Shown: positions 1-8,376 of the stretch, piece by piece
Layout: each line of letters starts with the position of its first letter
How positions within the stretch are numbered: position 1 is the stretch's first letter
NCBI GenBank assembly: GCA_965199975.1
Contig: OZ241340.1
Span: forward strand, 2,852,001 to 2,916,000
Length of the DNA stretch: 64,000 nt
Direction of reading: 5' to 3'
Origin: JASLDZ01 sp965199975
GTDB lineage: Bacteria > Pseudomonadota > Alphaproteobacteria > Caulobacterales > Caulobacteraceae
Translations under genes and position numbers: made by a program
Notes under the pieces: generated by a model
Told to the model about the DNA's origin: nothing
Database searches by the model: none
Seen by the model: the letters and a program-made list of their open reading frames with translations, nothing else

Positions 1-971
1 GTCTCCAGCAGCACCAGCCGTAGGCGTGGCCAGTGGCGCAGGTCATCGAGGGTCGAGATCTGCGCGGGCGGGTGGGCTTGCACCTCCTCGCGCAGGCGAT
101 CCTGCTCGTCGGTGTCGAGCGCCAGGAGGTAGGCCGCCCAGAACAGGAGCCGCGAGGTGGTCTCGAAGCCGGCGAACAGCATGGTGGCCGCCTGATCGCC
201 CACCTCGGCGTCCGACAGCCCCTCGCCCGTCTCGGGGTCTCTTGCCGCGAGCAAGAGGCCCAGCATGTCGCCATGCCCGTCGGCGTGCCCAGCCGCGCTC
301 CGGCGCGCCTGCACCAAAGCCTGGAGCGCCGCCGTCCGATCCGCAACGAAGCGCCTGCGACCGCCGAGCAGCCAGCCGTGGTCGCTCTCGCTACGTGCGA
401 AGGCGTCGAAGGGGGTCGGCCGCCCCGCGCCTCGTCCATAGCGCCGGATCATGCGCCCGAAAGCGAGCCGCTCGGCCTGATCGGCGGCGTGCGAGAACAG
501 GGCGCGCAGGGTGGCGTCCAGCGTCGTCTGGTGCATCTGCGCCGAGAGGTTGGCGTTCGTGGCCCCCTCCAGGCGGGACACCAGCGCCTGGGCTGCGGCC
601 TGGAAGTGCGGGATCAGCTGCCCGACGCCTGTGGGGCTGAATACGGGCGCGAGCATGCGGCGCTCGCGCTTCCACTCCGCACCCTGCGCCAACAGGAGCC
701 CGTCGCCGACGACCGGCCGCGCCAGCCGGAGCGCGGAGACCGGCCGGCGATAGCGGTCACCGCCGGAAAGCACATGGCGGGCGCCGTGCGGATCGTTGAT
801 CAGCACCGCGCGGCCACCGAAGGTCTTGGAGCGGACAACCAGCTGCTCGAAGCTCGCCTGCGACCACACCTCCAGCACGTTGCGCGTCATCAGCATCAGC
901 ACGCGCCAAGCCGGCAGGTCGCGCGTGCGCACCGGCGGAGCTGGAGGAACGAGGGCCTGCGAGGAGATCAC
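1..971 (-). CDS. Cytochrome P450, C-terminus beyond window edge
   Basis: This is a heme monooxygenase of the cytochrome P450 superfamily. About 323 residues are visible; a complete P450 has 400-460, so the EXXR motif and the heme-cysteine loop would lie to the left of base 1. The I-helix oxygen-binding signature is clear as AGFETTSRLLFWAAYLL near positions 122-178. The N-terminal part has the usual pattern with RDLPAW, a tryptophan-rich B-helix region and EWKRERRMLAPVFSP. I chose a GTG start at 969-971 because AGGAGG sits five bases upstream and in-frame stops lie just before it; no better ATG exists upstream. Substrate and redox partner cannot be read from the sequence. It lies on the same strand as the decayed regulator and oxidoreductase genes to its right, so it may belong to an acquired patch. 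Confidence 0.88.
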   Translation of the reverse strand, partial: MISSQALVPPAPPVRTRDLPAWRVLMLMTRNVLEVWSQASFEQLVVRSKTFGGRAVLINDPHGARHVLSGGDRYRRPVSALRLARPVVGDGLLLAQGAEWKRERRMLAPVFSPTGVGQLIPHFQAAAQALVSRLEGATNANLSAQMHQTTLDATLRALFSHAADQAERLAFGRMIRRYGRGAGRPTPFDAFARSESDHGWLLGGRRRFVADRTAALQALVQARRSAAGHADGHGDMLGLLLAARDPETGEGLSDAEVGDQAATMLFAGFETTSRLLFWAAYLLALDTDEQDRLREEVQAHPPAQISTLDDLRHWPRLRLVLLE

Positions 972-1195
972 CTCCACCTCCTATCAGGTCGCGCCCGAGA
1001 GCGGCGACCTCGACCATCTCGTCACGGAGAGGCTGGCATCGGGGTTCGCCACAGAGCCGGCGATCTTCTCCCCAAACTCCCCGCTCTCCCCGACTCATGC
1101 AGCACCACTAGCGTCACCAGTGTGCGTAAGCCGTGCCGAGAGGCAGTGTTGTCAGCTGCCCCTACCAACCAGCTCTAGAGCCCTCCTAGGGTCGT

Positions 1196-1318
1196 CTACG
1201 GGGCGGCTCGAACCATCCGCGTGCGATCGCGCTTGTGCAGCGCGTCGATAACCCGTCGTCCAAGCGCGCCTGCTGCTCCGGTCACGGCGACGAGTGGATG
1301 CGAAACGGGGGCCACCAT
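1196..1318 (-). pseudogene. Truncated NAD(P)-binding (NmrA/SDR-like) protein, N-terminal 40 residues only
   Basis: The 40-codon frame starts with VAVTGAAGALGRRVIDAL, the first beta strand and GxxGxxG dinucleotide loop of an NmrA-like or atypical short-chain dehydrogenase. Such proteins normally have 250-300 residues. Here the frame runs into TAG at 1196-1198 right after the first helix and nothing recognisable follows, so the gene has lost its 3' part. The ATG at 1316-1318 overlaps the TGA of the Rrf2-type gene (TGATG), the kind of coupling seen in a working operon. The 224 bases between this stop and the P450 start (972-1195) hold no gene that I can see. I infer a deletion or replacement junction in that stretch. 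Confidence 0.6.
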
Positions 1319-1802
1319 CAGCCCCGCGCTACGGACTGAACCCAAGCCTGCGCCTTGGGCACGAACCCTGACGGCACGCTTTCGCCGAGGTCCGCTACGA
1401 GATTGTCAAGTCGAATCTCCTTCAAGGCTGCGCGCCAAGTCTGCTCGGCCTGCGCCATCGCTTTGTAGATGCCGCAGGGCGTGCGGTACGCCAAAGCCGC
1501 GGCCGCCGCGGGACCGCACCGTCGTATCTCTTTGCATCGGAATGCAGGTCCGACACCCTCGATCGCGTCGACGACATTCAATGCCGTGATCGTCGCCGTC
1601 TCGCGCCCCAGTCGGAAGCGTCCGCGGGCCCGGCGACCGACCTCAGCAGCCCGGCCTTGGCGAGCGCCTTCAGGTGCTTCAGCAGGTAGCTCTCCGACAC
1701 GCGGTGGAACTCCGCCAGCGCCTTGCTCGGCAGGACGGTCCCCAGCGGCGCAACGGCCAGCAGCGTGAGGCAGTGCAGGCCCCACTCAACCCCGTCACTC
1801 AT
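1318..1802 (-). pseudogene. Rrf2-family transcriptional regulator, frameshifted
   Basis: The N-terminal half reads MSDGVEWGLHCLTLLAV followed by a winged-helix segment (VSESYLLKHLKALAKAGLLRSV), typical of Rrf2 regulators. The frame then leaves the family pattern after SVAGP. In a second frame the expected continuation appears: RGRFRLGRETATITALNVVDAI, and on to the normal C-terminus. The join lies at about 1624-1632, in a GC-rich run. One lost base would explain it, as either a real mutation or a sequencing error. The conserved cysteine area (FRCKEIRRCGP...CGIYKA) is present in the second half. Only two bases separate the ATG from the upstream AraC gene, so AraC, Rrf2 and the oxidoreductase stub look like one former operon. 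Rrf2 genes often pair with NAD(P)-binding reductases, which fits. Confidence 0.72.
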
Positions 1803-1804
1803 CT

Positions 1805-2566
1805 TCACGGGCGCGCCCTCGCCTGAGAGTGGTCCATGAACGCTGTCGGCGTCAGTCCCGTGACCTGCCGGAAAGCGCAGGAGAAGGCGGCGGTGCTGGC
1901 GAAACCGCACACTGCGGACACCTGCGCGATGGAGGCGCCCCGCCCGAGCCGGTCCATCGCATGGATGATCCTGGCGCGTTGACGCCAGGCCTTGAAGGTC
2001 ATCCCCGTCTCAGCGGGGAATAGGCGGCTCACGGTCCGGACCGATGTGGCGCCGCAGTCCGCCAATTCGGCGATGCTGAGCCGGTTGCGATGATCGGCCA
2101 GGGTCAGCTCGGCCACGCGCTGGCCCACGGCGCTCACGGGCAGCGGCAGGAACGTCGGCGCGTCCTCGATCGCACTGAGGTCGTGCAGCATCAGCCTTAC
2201 AAGAAGTTCCGCCTTCGCCGATGCGGGATCGGTCAGAACGGCTTCCGCGAACAGCAACCGCAGCAACGGGGCGACCCGTAGGGCGAAGGCGCGGTCCAGC
2301 GCCGCCCCGCTGGCCCACGACCGCAGGGCCTGCGGCCGCAGGTGGACCATCCAGAGTTCCGCCTCGGTCATGATCTCGAGCTGGTGACGCATCCCCGAAG
2401 GAACCCAGGCGGCCAGCTGCGGCGGCACCATCCAGACGCCGGCCTCGGTGCGGACCTGCACCAGACCGGACGCGGCGAAGGTGAGCTGGCCCTCCGCGTG
2501 CGCGTGCGGCGGCAAGGCTTCGCCGGGTCGCTTTTCGACGCGGTAGATGCTGAAGAGTGGTTGCAA
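1805..2566 (-). CDS. AraC-family transcriptional regulator
   Basis: A 253-residue regulator with an N-terminal cupin-like sensor (PPHAHAEGQLTFAASG near residues 20-35) and a C-terminal pair of AraC helix-turn-helix motifs at about residues 150-250 (LSIAELADCGATSVRTVSRLF, then IAQVSAVCGFASTAAFSCAFR). The length and domain order match the AraC group with an AraC_binding domain and no membrane segment. It is transcribed away from the zinc-free quinone oxidoreductase gene at 2652, with an 85-base gap that probably holds both promoters. Control of that neighbour is a reasonable guess from the arrangement. It is followed after two bases by the broken Rrf2 gene. The inducer is unknown. Confidence 0.88.
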   Translation of the reverse strand: MQPLFSIYRVEKRPGEALPPHAHAEGQLTFAASGLVQVRTEAGVWMVPPQLAAWVPSGMRHQLEIMTEAELWMVHLRPQALRSWASGAALDRAFALRVAPLLRLLFAEAVLTDPASAKAELLVRLMLHDLSAIEDAPTFLPLPVSAVGQRVAELTLADHRNRLSIAELADCGATSVRTVSRLFPAETGMTFKAWRQRARIIHAMDRLGRGASIAQVSAVCGFASTAAFSCAFRQVTGLTPTAFMDHSQARARP

Positions 2567-2651
2567 AGTGGCCTTTGCGCGATGCCGTTTGGCGTCGCAT
2601 CGCGTATCTGGGCGGCTACACTTGGAGCGTCAACAGCTGGATGGGGTCCTC

Positions 2652-3581
2652 ATGGATCGGAAGATGAAGGCTGTGCTCATTCGAGCTTACGGCGACAATG
2701 ACGTGATCCGGATCGAGGAGGTCGATCGGCCAGAACCGATGGCCGGCGAGGTGCTGGTCAAGGTGCGCGCCGCGGGCGTCAACCCGATCGACTGGAAGAT
2801 CCGCAGCGGGGCCGGCGAGCGGCTGGGCATGAGGCTCCCCGTTCACATGGGCGGCGAGTTGGTCGGCACGATCGAGACGCTCGGCAACGACGTCGACAGC
2901 TTCGCGCCGGGCGATGCGATCTTCGGCATGGTCCACACCGGCGCCTTCGCCGAGTACGCGCTCGCCAAGGCGGCGGACGTGGTGCGTACGCCGTCGAACC
3001 TCGATGTCGTGCAGGCGGCGGCGCTACCGCTGGCCGGCTCCACTGCCTGGCAAGCGATCTTCGACGAAGCCGGCCTCGCCGCCGGGCAGCGGCTGCTGAT
3101 CACCAACAGCTCGGGCGGCGTCGGCTCGCTCGCGGTGCAGTTCGCCAAGGCCAAGGGCGTCCACGTCACCGCCGTCGCCTCCGCGCGCAACGAGGCCTTC
3201 GTCCGCGAGCTCGGCGCAGACGAGGTCATCGATTACACTCGCCAGCCTTTCGAGCAGGCCGCCCACGACATGGACGTCGTCTTCGACACCGTCGGCGGCG
3301 ACACGTTCCAGCGCGCGTTCCAGACGTTGAGGAAGGGTGGGTTCATGGTCACTGTGGTGGCTTTCCCCGATGGGGAGGCTGAGCGCTACGGCGTGCGGGT
3401 CGCAAGATCGTTCACGCGGCCGAGCGCTCGAAACCTCACGACGATCGTGGATCTTGTCGAAGCCGGAAAGGTGAGCCCGCACATCGACGCGGCGCTGCCC
3501 TTCGGCGAGATCAAGCAGGCGCTTGCTCTCTCCGAAAACGGCCGCGCTCGTGGCAAGATCGTCCTGGAGATAGAAGCCTGA
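2652..3581 (+). CDS. NADP-dependent quinone oxidoreductase-like protein (MDR family)
   Basis: A medium-chain dehydrogenase/reductase without catalytic zinc, about 309 residues from this start. It shows the family pattern: GVNPIDWKIRSG at the N-terminus, the GroES-like fold, and the Rossmann NADP site NSSGGVGSLAVQFAKAKGV, then GADEVIDYTRQPF and VFDTVGG. These enzymes reduce quinones or enones with NADPH in the cytoplasm; the substrate here is not evident. The frame is open further upstream to 2547, but that extension is not MDR-like. ATG at 2652 and at 2664 (MKAVLIRAYG) are both possible, with only weak purine-rich stretches in front. The gene is divergent from an AraC regulator that probably controls it. 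The 187 bases after it, up to the tRNA, hold no gene. Confidence 0.88.
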   Translation: MDRKMKAVLIRAYGDNDVIRIEEVDRPEPMAGEVLVKVRAAGVNPIDWKIRSGAGERLGMRLPVHMGGELVGTIETLGNDVDSFAPGDAIFGMVHTGAFAEYALAKAADVVRTPSNLDVVQAAALPLAGSTAWQAIFDEAGLAAGQRLLITNSSGGVGSLAVQFAKAKGVHVTAVASARNEAFVRELGADEVIDYTRQPFEQAAHDMDVVFDTVGGDTFQRAFQTLRKGGFMVTVVAFPDGEAERYGVRVARSFTRPSARNLTTIVDLVEAGKVSPHIDAALPFGEIKQALALSENGRARGKIVLEIEA

Positions 3582-3768
3582 ATCGGCCCACATCAGCGAC
3601 GAGAACGAAGATTAAGTAATCCAAAGACGAAAGGCCTTCAGTTAGCCATCGCCTCCGCGTAATTGTTGTGCGCCTGACGACCGGCGTATGCTGTTGGGTG
3701 GAAGTTGGGGTGCGTTGTTCGTTAATGCCCCTACTCTTTATGCGCCATAACAAGGCGATCAAGAAATC

Positions 3769-3861
3769 TGGCGGAGGCGGATGGGAATCGAACCCACCGA
3801 CCGCGGTTGGCGGTCCGCTGGTTTTGAAGACCAGGAGGGCCACCAGACCCCGTTCGCCTCC
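3769..3861 (-). tRNA. selC: tRNA-Sec (anticodon UCA)
   Basis: On the minus strand the molecule begins GGAGGCGAACG and ends CGCCTCCGCCA, giving a long acceptor stem and an encoded CCA. The anticodon arm is CTGGTCTTCAAAACCAG with UCA in the loop. A large variable arm (GCGGACCGCC...CGGT) and a TTCGATT T-loop follow. At 93 nt it has the size and extended arm of bacterial selenocysteine tRNA. It lies 13 bases downstream of selB, on the same strand, as part of the selA-selB-selC block, and should be charged with serine and converted by SelA. Confidence 0.95.
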
Positions 3862-3874
3862 GCCCTCCCGGCTA

Positions 3875-5746
3875 TCAGGCCGACGCGCCGCGGCCAAGCA
3901 CCCTGCGATCGCCCTCGCGGCGGGTGAACTGCACCGCGTCCAGGTGCTCGAGCAGGGGCACGCTGAACTTGCGCGAGACGCCGAGCGCGGCGCCGGCGTC
4001 CGACACCCGCACGCCTTCGCCCGCCAGCAGCGGTCGCAGCACGCGCCGGGCGTGCTCGATCGCCTCGCGGTGGAACACCACCTCGCGCTTCTGCACCCGG
4101 TCGTAGGTGCGCACCGCCAGGCCCGCGCGCACCAGCGCCTCGACCGCCGGCCGCACCACCCGGGGATCGCCGGCGGGCGCCTCGGGTGCGAGGCCGCCCT
4201 GGCGGAGCGCTTCGGCCAAGCCCGCGCACACCTCGCGCTCGGAACGCGCCCGCGCGGCATCGTTGAGCGTCCGCACCCGGCGGACCGAGGCCCCCTCGAA
4301 ACGCAGGGCGCCCGCCGCGGCGAGGCGCTGCAGCAAGGCGCCCTGCACAGCCTCGCCGACCTCCGGCAGGCGTTCGGCCAGGCGCCGGCGCGGCAGGGCG
4401 TCGGGCTCGGCGCGCTCCACTTCGCGCAGGAGCCGGCCGCCGGCCGCCTCCCACGCCGCACGCGCGATCCAGAGGTCGCCCCGCAGCGCCACGGCGTCGG
4501 CGGCTCCGGCCAGCGCCGCCGCACGGGCGAGCCCGACGCCGGCCAGACGGGCCAGCCGCAGGGCGCCCACGCCTCGCGCCGCCGCGCGCGCCAGTTCCTG
4601 CCCGACGACCTGCGCCGCTTCGGCCCCGGCGAGCGCGCGCAGGCGCCTCAGCACCTCGGCGTTCCCGCGGCGCAGGCGGTGCGCCTCGGGATCGAGCACA
4701 CGGCCACCACCCACCGTCGAGGCCGGCGATGCGAGGCGCAGGACGAAGCGCTCCCGCGCCGGCGCACACAGGGGCTGGGCGCCCTGCAGCTGGGCGAGGC
4801 CGACGGCGCCCGGAGCCAGGCGCTCACCCTCCAGCAGCCGCACGCGCACCGCGACCTCGGCCGTGCCGTGCAGGAGGACGAGCCGCGCCCCCCCGGCCAC
4901 CCCCGGTCCGGTTGGCGCGGCGGTCAGCTCCACCGTCCACCAGGGCGAGACGGCCAGGAGGCCGGGCGGCGCAAGCGCGACGCCTCGGCCCGCCGCCGCC
5001 GGCTCCACGCCGCGCAGGTTCGCCGCCAGCCGCCCGCCGGGCTGCGCCGCCTCGACGGCGGCGCCGTGCGCCTGCAGGCCGCGTAGCCGCACGGGCGCGC
5101 CGGCCGGCATCAGCGCCATTTTGTCGCCCACCGCCAGCGCGCCGCGCCGCAACGTGCCCGTCGCCACCGTGCCGTGACCGGCGAGTGAGAAGGTGCGGTC
5201 CAGCGGCAGGTAGGCGAAGCCGTCGTCGGCCGCCGCGGGCGCGGCCAGGAGCGCCGTGGCCAGGGCGGCGCGCAGGGCGTCCAGCCCCTCTCCGCGTGGC
5301 GCGGACATAGCCACCGGAGCCCCGCTGACGATCCCGCGCTCGGCGAGAAGCGCCGCCACGGCCCCGCCGGCGAAGCCGAGGGTGGCGGGGTCCGCCAGGT
5401 CGGCCTTGGTCACCGCGACCACGGCGCGGCGCACGCCGAGGAGGGCGGCCACCTCCACGTGCTCCAGCGTCTGCGGCTTGATCCCCTCGTTGGCGGCCAC
5501 CACCAGCAGCACCGCGTCCACCCCCGTGGCGCCGGAGACCATGGTGCGCACGAAGCGCTCGTGGCCGGGCATGTCGACGAGGTCGACCTCGAGCTCCGGC
5601 AGGACGAGGCGGGCGAAGCCCAGCGCGATGGAGACGCCGCGGCGTTTCTCCTCGGGCAGCCTGTCGGTGTCGACGCCGGTGAGCGCCTTCACCAGCGTGG
5701 TCTTGCCGTGGTCGACGTGGCCGATCACGCCCATCACCCGGCGCAT
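3875..5746 (-). CDS. selB: Selenocysteine-specific elongation factor SelB
   Basis: SelB is the GTPase that brings Sec-tRNA to UGA codons next to a SECIS hairpin. About 623 residues, in line with the family. GTPase motifs are complete: GHVDHGKT (residues about 9-16), DMPGHERF (58-65) and TKAD (113-116). Beta-barrel domains follow (FAYLPLDRTFSLAGHGTVATGT), and the C-terminal winged helices that bind SECIS cover the last 200 residues, ending with the KFSVPLLEHLD segment. The ATG at 5744-5746 overlaps the selA stop (TGATG), and a GTG sits one codon earlier. The ATG at 5734, giving MGVIGHVDHGKT, matches homologue starts best and is also possible. Translational coupling to selA is likely. Confidence 0.95.
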   Translation of the reverse strand: MRRVMGVIGHVDHGKTTLVKALTGVDTDRLPEEKRRGVSIALGFARLVLPELEVDLVDMPGHERFVRTMVSGATGVDAVLLVVAANEGIKPQTLEHVEVAALLGVRRAVVAVTKADLADPATLGFAGGAVAALLAERGIVSGAPVAMSAPRGEGLDALRAALATALLAAPAAADDGFAYLPLDRTFSLAGHGTVATGTLRRGALAVGDKMALMPAGAPVRLRGLQAHGAAVEAAQPGGRLAANLRGVEPAAAGRGVALAPPGLLAVSPWWTVELTAAPTGPGVAGGARLVLLHGTAEVAVRVRLLEGERLAPGAVGLAQLQGAQPLCAPARERFVLRLASPASTVGGGRVLDPEAHRLRRGNAEVLRRLRALAGAEAAQVVGQELARAAARGVGALRLARLAGVGLARAAALAGAADAVALRGDLWIARAAWEAAGGRLLREVERAEPDALPRRRLAERLPEVGEAVQGALLQRLAAAGALRFEGASVRRVRTLNDAARARSEREVCAGLAEALRQGGLAPEAPAGDPRVVRPAVEALVRAGLAVRTYDRVQKREVVFHREAIEHARRVLRPLLAGEGVRVSDAGAALGVSRKFSVPLLEHLDAVQFTRREGDRRVLGRGASA

Positions 5747-7194
5747 CACGGGGCGGCGGCCCCCGCGGCGCCCGCGGCGGTGCGCACCGCGGCGGCCAGC
5801 GCCTCGACCTCCTCGTCGGCCACGGCGAAGAGGTCGAGCAGGAGGCGCCCGTCGGCGATGCGCCCGACGACCGCGGGGCGCCCGGTCCGCAGCCGCCGGG
5901 CCAGGTCGTCGACCGACAGCGCCGGATGCGTGACGGCGACCGCCCGGCTGGCGCAGGCCTCGCCGGGCAGCGCGCCGCCGCCGCCGAACGCCTCGGTGGC
6001 CACCACCTCGGCCTCGACCGCGCCCGCCAGGGCCCGCGCCAGCCGTTCCGCCCGCGCGGCGAGCGTCACCTCGTCCTGCGCCAGCATGCGCAGCACGGGG
6101 ATCTCACGCGCGGCGAGATCGGGATCGCGGTGCAGGGCGAGCGTCGCCTCCAGCGCGGCGAGCGTGGCCTTGTCGAGCCGCACCGCGCGCAGCAGCGGAT
6201 GGCGGCGCATCGGGTCGATCGCCGTGGCCCGGCCGGCCAGCACCCCCGCCTGCGGGCCGCCCATGAGCTTGTCGCCGCTGAAGGCCACGACGTCGGCCCC
6301 GGCGGCGAGCGAGTCCCGCACGGTCGGCTCGCGCCTGCGGTCAGGCCGGCGGTCGGGCCGGCGCAGGTCGCCCATCGCCCCCCCGCCCAGGTCGTGCATG
6401 AGGACGAGGCCGCGCGCCCGCGCCAGCTCGGCCAGCTCGGCCAGCCCCGCCTCGGCGGTGAAGCCGACCACCCGGAAATTGCTCTGGTGCACCTTGAGCA
6501 GCACGCGCGTGCGCTCGGTGACGGCGCCGGCGTAGTCGGCCAGGCGCGTCTTGTTGGTGCTTCCCACCTCCACCAGCCGGGCGCCGCCCTGGGCGATCAC
6601 CTCGGGAATGCGGAAGCCGCCGCCGATCTCGACCAGCTCACCGCGGCTGACGATCACCTCGCCGCCCCCGCCGGCCAGCGCCGACAGCGCCAGGAGCACG
6701 GCCGCCGCCGCATTGTTCACCGCCAGCGCCGCTTCCGCGCCCGTGAGTTCGCACACGAGGGGCTCGACGCCCGCTGTGCGCGCGCCGCGGGCGCCGGCGT
6801 CCAGGTCGAACTCCAGATTGGCGTAGCCGGCCGCCACCTCGGCCATCGCCTCCACCGCGCGTCGCGCCAGGGGGGCGCGACCGAGATTGGTGTGGATCGC
6901 GATCCCGGTCGCGTTGATCACGCGCCGCAGCACCGGCGCGTCGTCGGCCGCCAGGCGCGACCTGGCCGCGGCGATGAGCTCCGCCTCCGACGGCGCCTCG
7001 CCCTCGCCGCGGTGCGCCCGCGCGCGCGCCTGCGCCAGGACGGCGCGCAGGGCGTCGGCGACGCGCGCGCCTGGGGGCTGGCCCGCCTGCGCCCAGCCTT
7101 CCAGCAGCCGGCCGACCGACGGCAGGGCGCGCAGCCGCGCAGCCGCCTCGCGGCGGACGATCTCGCTGGCTGAAGTGTCGACGCCGCCGTCCAC
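5746..7194 (-). CDS. selA: L-seryl-tRNA(Sec) selenium transferase SelA
   Basis: SelA is a PLP enzyme that converts seryl-tRNA(Sec) to selenocysteinyl-tRNA(Sec) using selenophosphate. About 482 residues against 463 in E. coli. Visible hallmarks are INATGIAIHTNLGRAPL, VNNAAAAVLLAL, EIGGGFRIPEV, EVGSTNKT, LMHDLGGGAM and the PLP-lysine region FSGDKLMGGPQAG. No ATG precedes the conserved N-terminus. I chose GTG at 7192-7194, with GGAGG ten bases upstream, which puts LPSVGRLL in the normal place. The stop overlaps the selB start. Around 6337-6360 there is a 12-bp tandem repeat that yields RRPDRRPDRRR in place of the usual short linker before EPTV. The gene is divergent from selD with a 66-base gap. 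Confidence 0.93.
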   Translation of the reverse strand: MDGGVDTSASEIVRREAAARLRALPSVGRLLEGWAQAGQPPGARVADALRAVLAQARARAHRGEGEAPSEAELIAAARSRLAADDAPVLRRVINATGIAIHTNLGRAPLARRAVEAMAEVAAGYANLEFDLDAGARGARTAGVEPLVCELTGAEAALAVNNAAAAVLLALSALAGGGGEVIVSRGELVEIGGGFRIPEVIAQGGARLVEVGSTNKTRLADYAGAVTERTRVLLKVHQSNFRVVGFTAEAGLAELAELARARGLVLMHDLGGGAMGDLRRPDRRPDRRREPTVRDSLAAGADVVAFSGDKLMGGPQAGVLAGRATAIDPMRRHPLLRAVRLDKATLAALEATLALHRDPDLAAREIPVLRMLAQDEVTLAARAERLARALAGAVEAEVVATEAFGGGGALPGEACASRAVAVTHPALSVDDLARRLRTGRPAVVGRIADGRLLLDLFAVADEEVEALAAAVRTAAGAAGAAAP

Positions 7195-7260
7195 GGGCCT
7201 TGGGCCTCCGCATCCCGCATCCGATATAGCGCGCCTGATGCTCGGCTGGACCCCGCTTAA

Positions 7261-8310
7261 ATGACCGACGACGCGCCGCGCCTCACCGATGTGGCTCATG
7301 GCGGGGGGTGCGGATGCAAGCTGGCCCCCGCGGTCCTGGCCGACATCCTGCGGCGCACCCCGGCCGCGGCCGCCTTCCCCGATCTCCTGGTCGGGACCGA
7401 GACCGCCGACGACGCGGCGGTGTGGCGGCTGAACGCCACGCAGGCGCTGGTGGCCACCACCGACTTCTTCACCCCCGTGGTCGACGAGCCCTTCGACTTC
7501 GGGGCCATCGCCGCCACCAACGCGCTGTCCGACGTCTACGCCATGGGCGCGCGGCCGATCTTCGCGCTGGCGCTCGTCGGCATGCCTGTGGCCAAGCTCG
7601 CGCCCGAGATCATCGGCCGGATCCTGGAGGGGGGCGCCAGCGTCTGCGCCGCGGCGGGCGTCCCCATCGCCGGTGGCCACTCCATCGACAGCGCCGAGCC
7701 GATCTACGGCCTGGTCGCGCTCGGCCTCGTGCATCCCGACAAGCTGCTCAGGAACCGGACGGCGCAGGCGGGCGACGTGCTGATCCTCACCAAGGGGCTG
7801 GGCGTGGGGGTGTTCTCGGCGGCGCTGAAGCAGGGGCGCCTCGACGCGGCCGGCTACGCGACCCTGCTGGACTCGACCACCCGCCTCAACGCCATCGGCG
7901 CCGAACTGGCCGACGTGGGGGGCGTGCATGCGATGACTGACGTCACGGGCTTCGGCCTCCTCGGCCACGCGCTGGAGATGGCGCGCGGCGCCGGCCTCGG
8001 CGTGGAGATCGACGCGGCGGCCGCGCCGATCCTGGCGGGGGCGGAGGTGCTGGCGCGCGACGGCGTGCGCACCGGCGCGGCGGGGCGCAACTGGGAGAGC
8101 TACGGCGCGGCCGTCGCCCTGCCTGACGGCTTCGCTCCGTGGCGGCGCGATCTCCTGTGCGATCCGCAGACCTCCGGGGGCCTGCTCGTCTGCGTCGCGC
8201 AGGCGGGCGCGGGCGCGGTGCTGGCGCAGGTGCGCGCGGCGGGTTTCGCGCAGGCGGCGAGGGTGGGGCGCATGATCGAGGGCGCGCCTATGGTGCGCGT
8301 GCGCGGCTGA
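7261..8310 (+). CDS. selD: Selenide, water dikinase SelD
   Basis: SelD makes selenophosphate from selenide and ATP, the selenium donor for SelA. 349 residues, normal length. The N-terminal loop reads HGGGCGCKL, which puts Cys17 and Lys20 at the same numbers as the E. coli active site. The catalytic position is therefore cysteine, not selenocysteine as in some organisms. Further AIRS-type ATP-binding motifs are DDAAVW, TTDFFTPVVDEPFDFG, ALSDVYAMGARP, AGGHSID and MTDVTGFGLLGHALEM. It is divergent from selA; GATATAG upstream could be part of a -10 element. There is no clear Shine-Dalgarno sequence before the ATG, so a very short or absent leader is possible. Together with selA, selB and tRNA-Sec this completes the Sec pathway. 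Confidence 0.96.
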   Translation: MTDDAPRLTDVAHGGGCGCKLAPAVLADILRRTPAAAAFPDLLVGTETADDAAVWRLNATQALVATTDFFTPVVDEPFDFGAIAATNALSDVYAMGARPIFALALVGMPVAKLAPEIIGRILEGGASVCAAAGVPIAGGHSIDSAEPIYGLVALGLVHPDKLLRNRTAQAGDVLILTKGLGVGVFSAALKQGRLDAAGYATLLDSTTRLNAIGAELADVGGVHAMTDVTGFGLLGHALEMARGAGLGVEIDAAAAPILAGAEVLARDGVRTGAAGRNWESYGAAVALPDGFAPWRRDLLCDPQTSGGLLVCVAQAGAGAVLAQVRAAGFAQAARVGRMIEGAPMVRVRG

Positions 8311-8376
8311 GGTGACGCGCCCCGCCACCCGCGCTAGACCCGGCGCCAGGGACCGAGACGCCAGCCAAGGGGCCGC

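Noticed and set aside
3582..3768. An attachment site or integrase scar next to tRNA-Sec
   Set aside because: I found no second copy of the tRNA 3' end in the window and no integrase.
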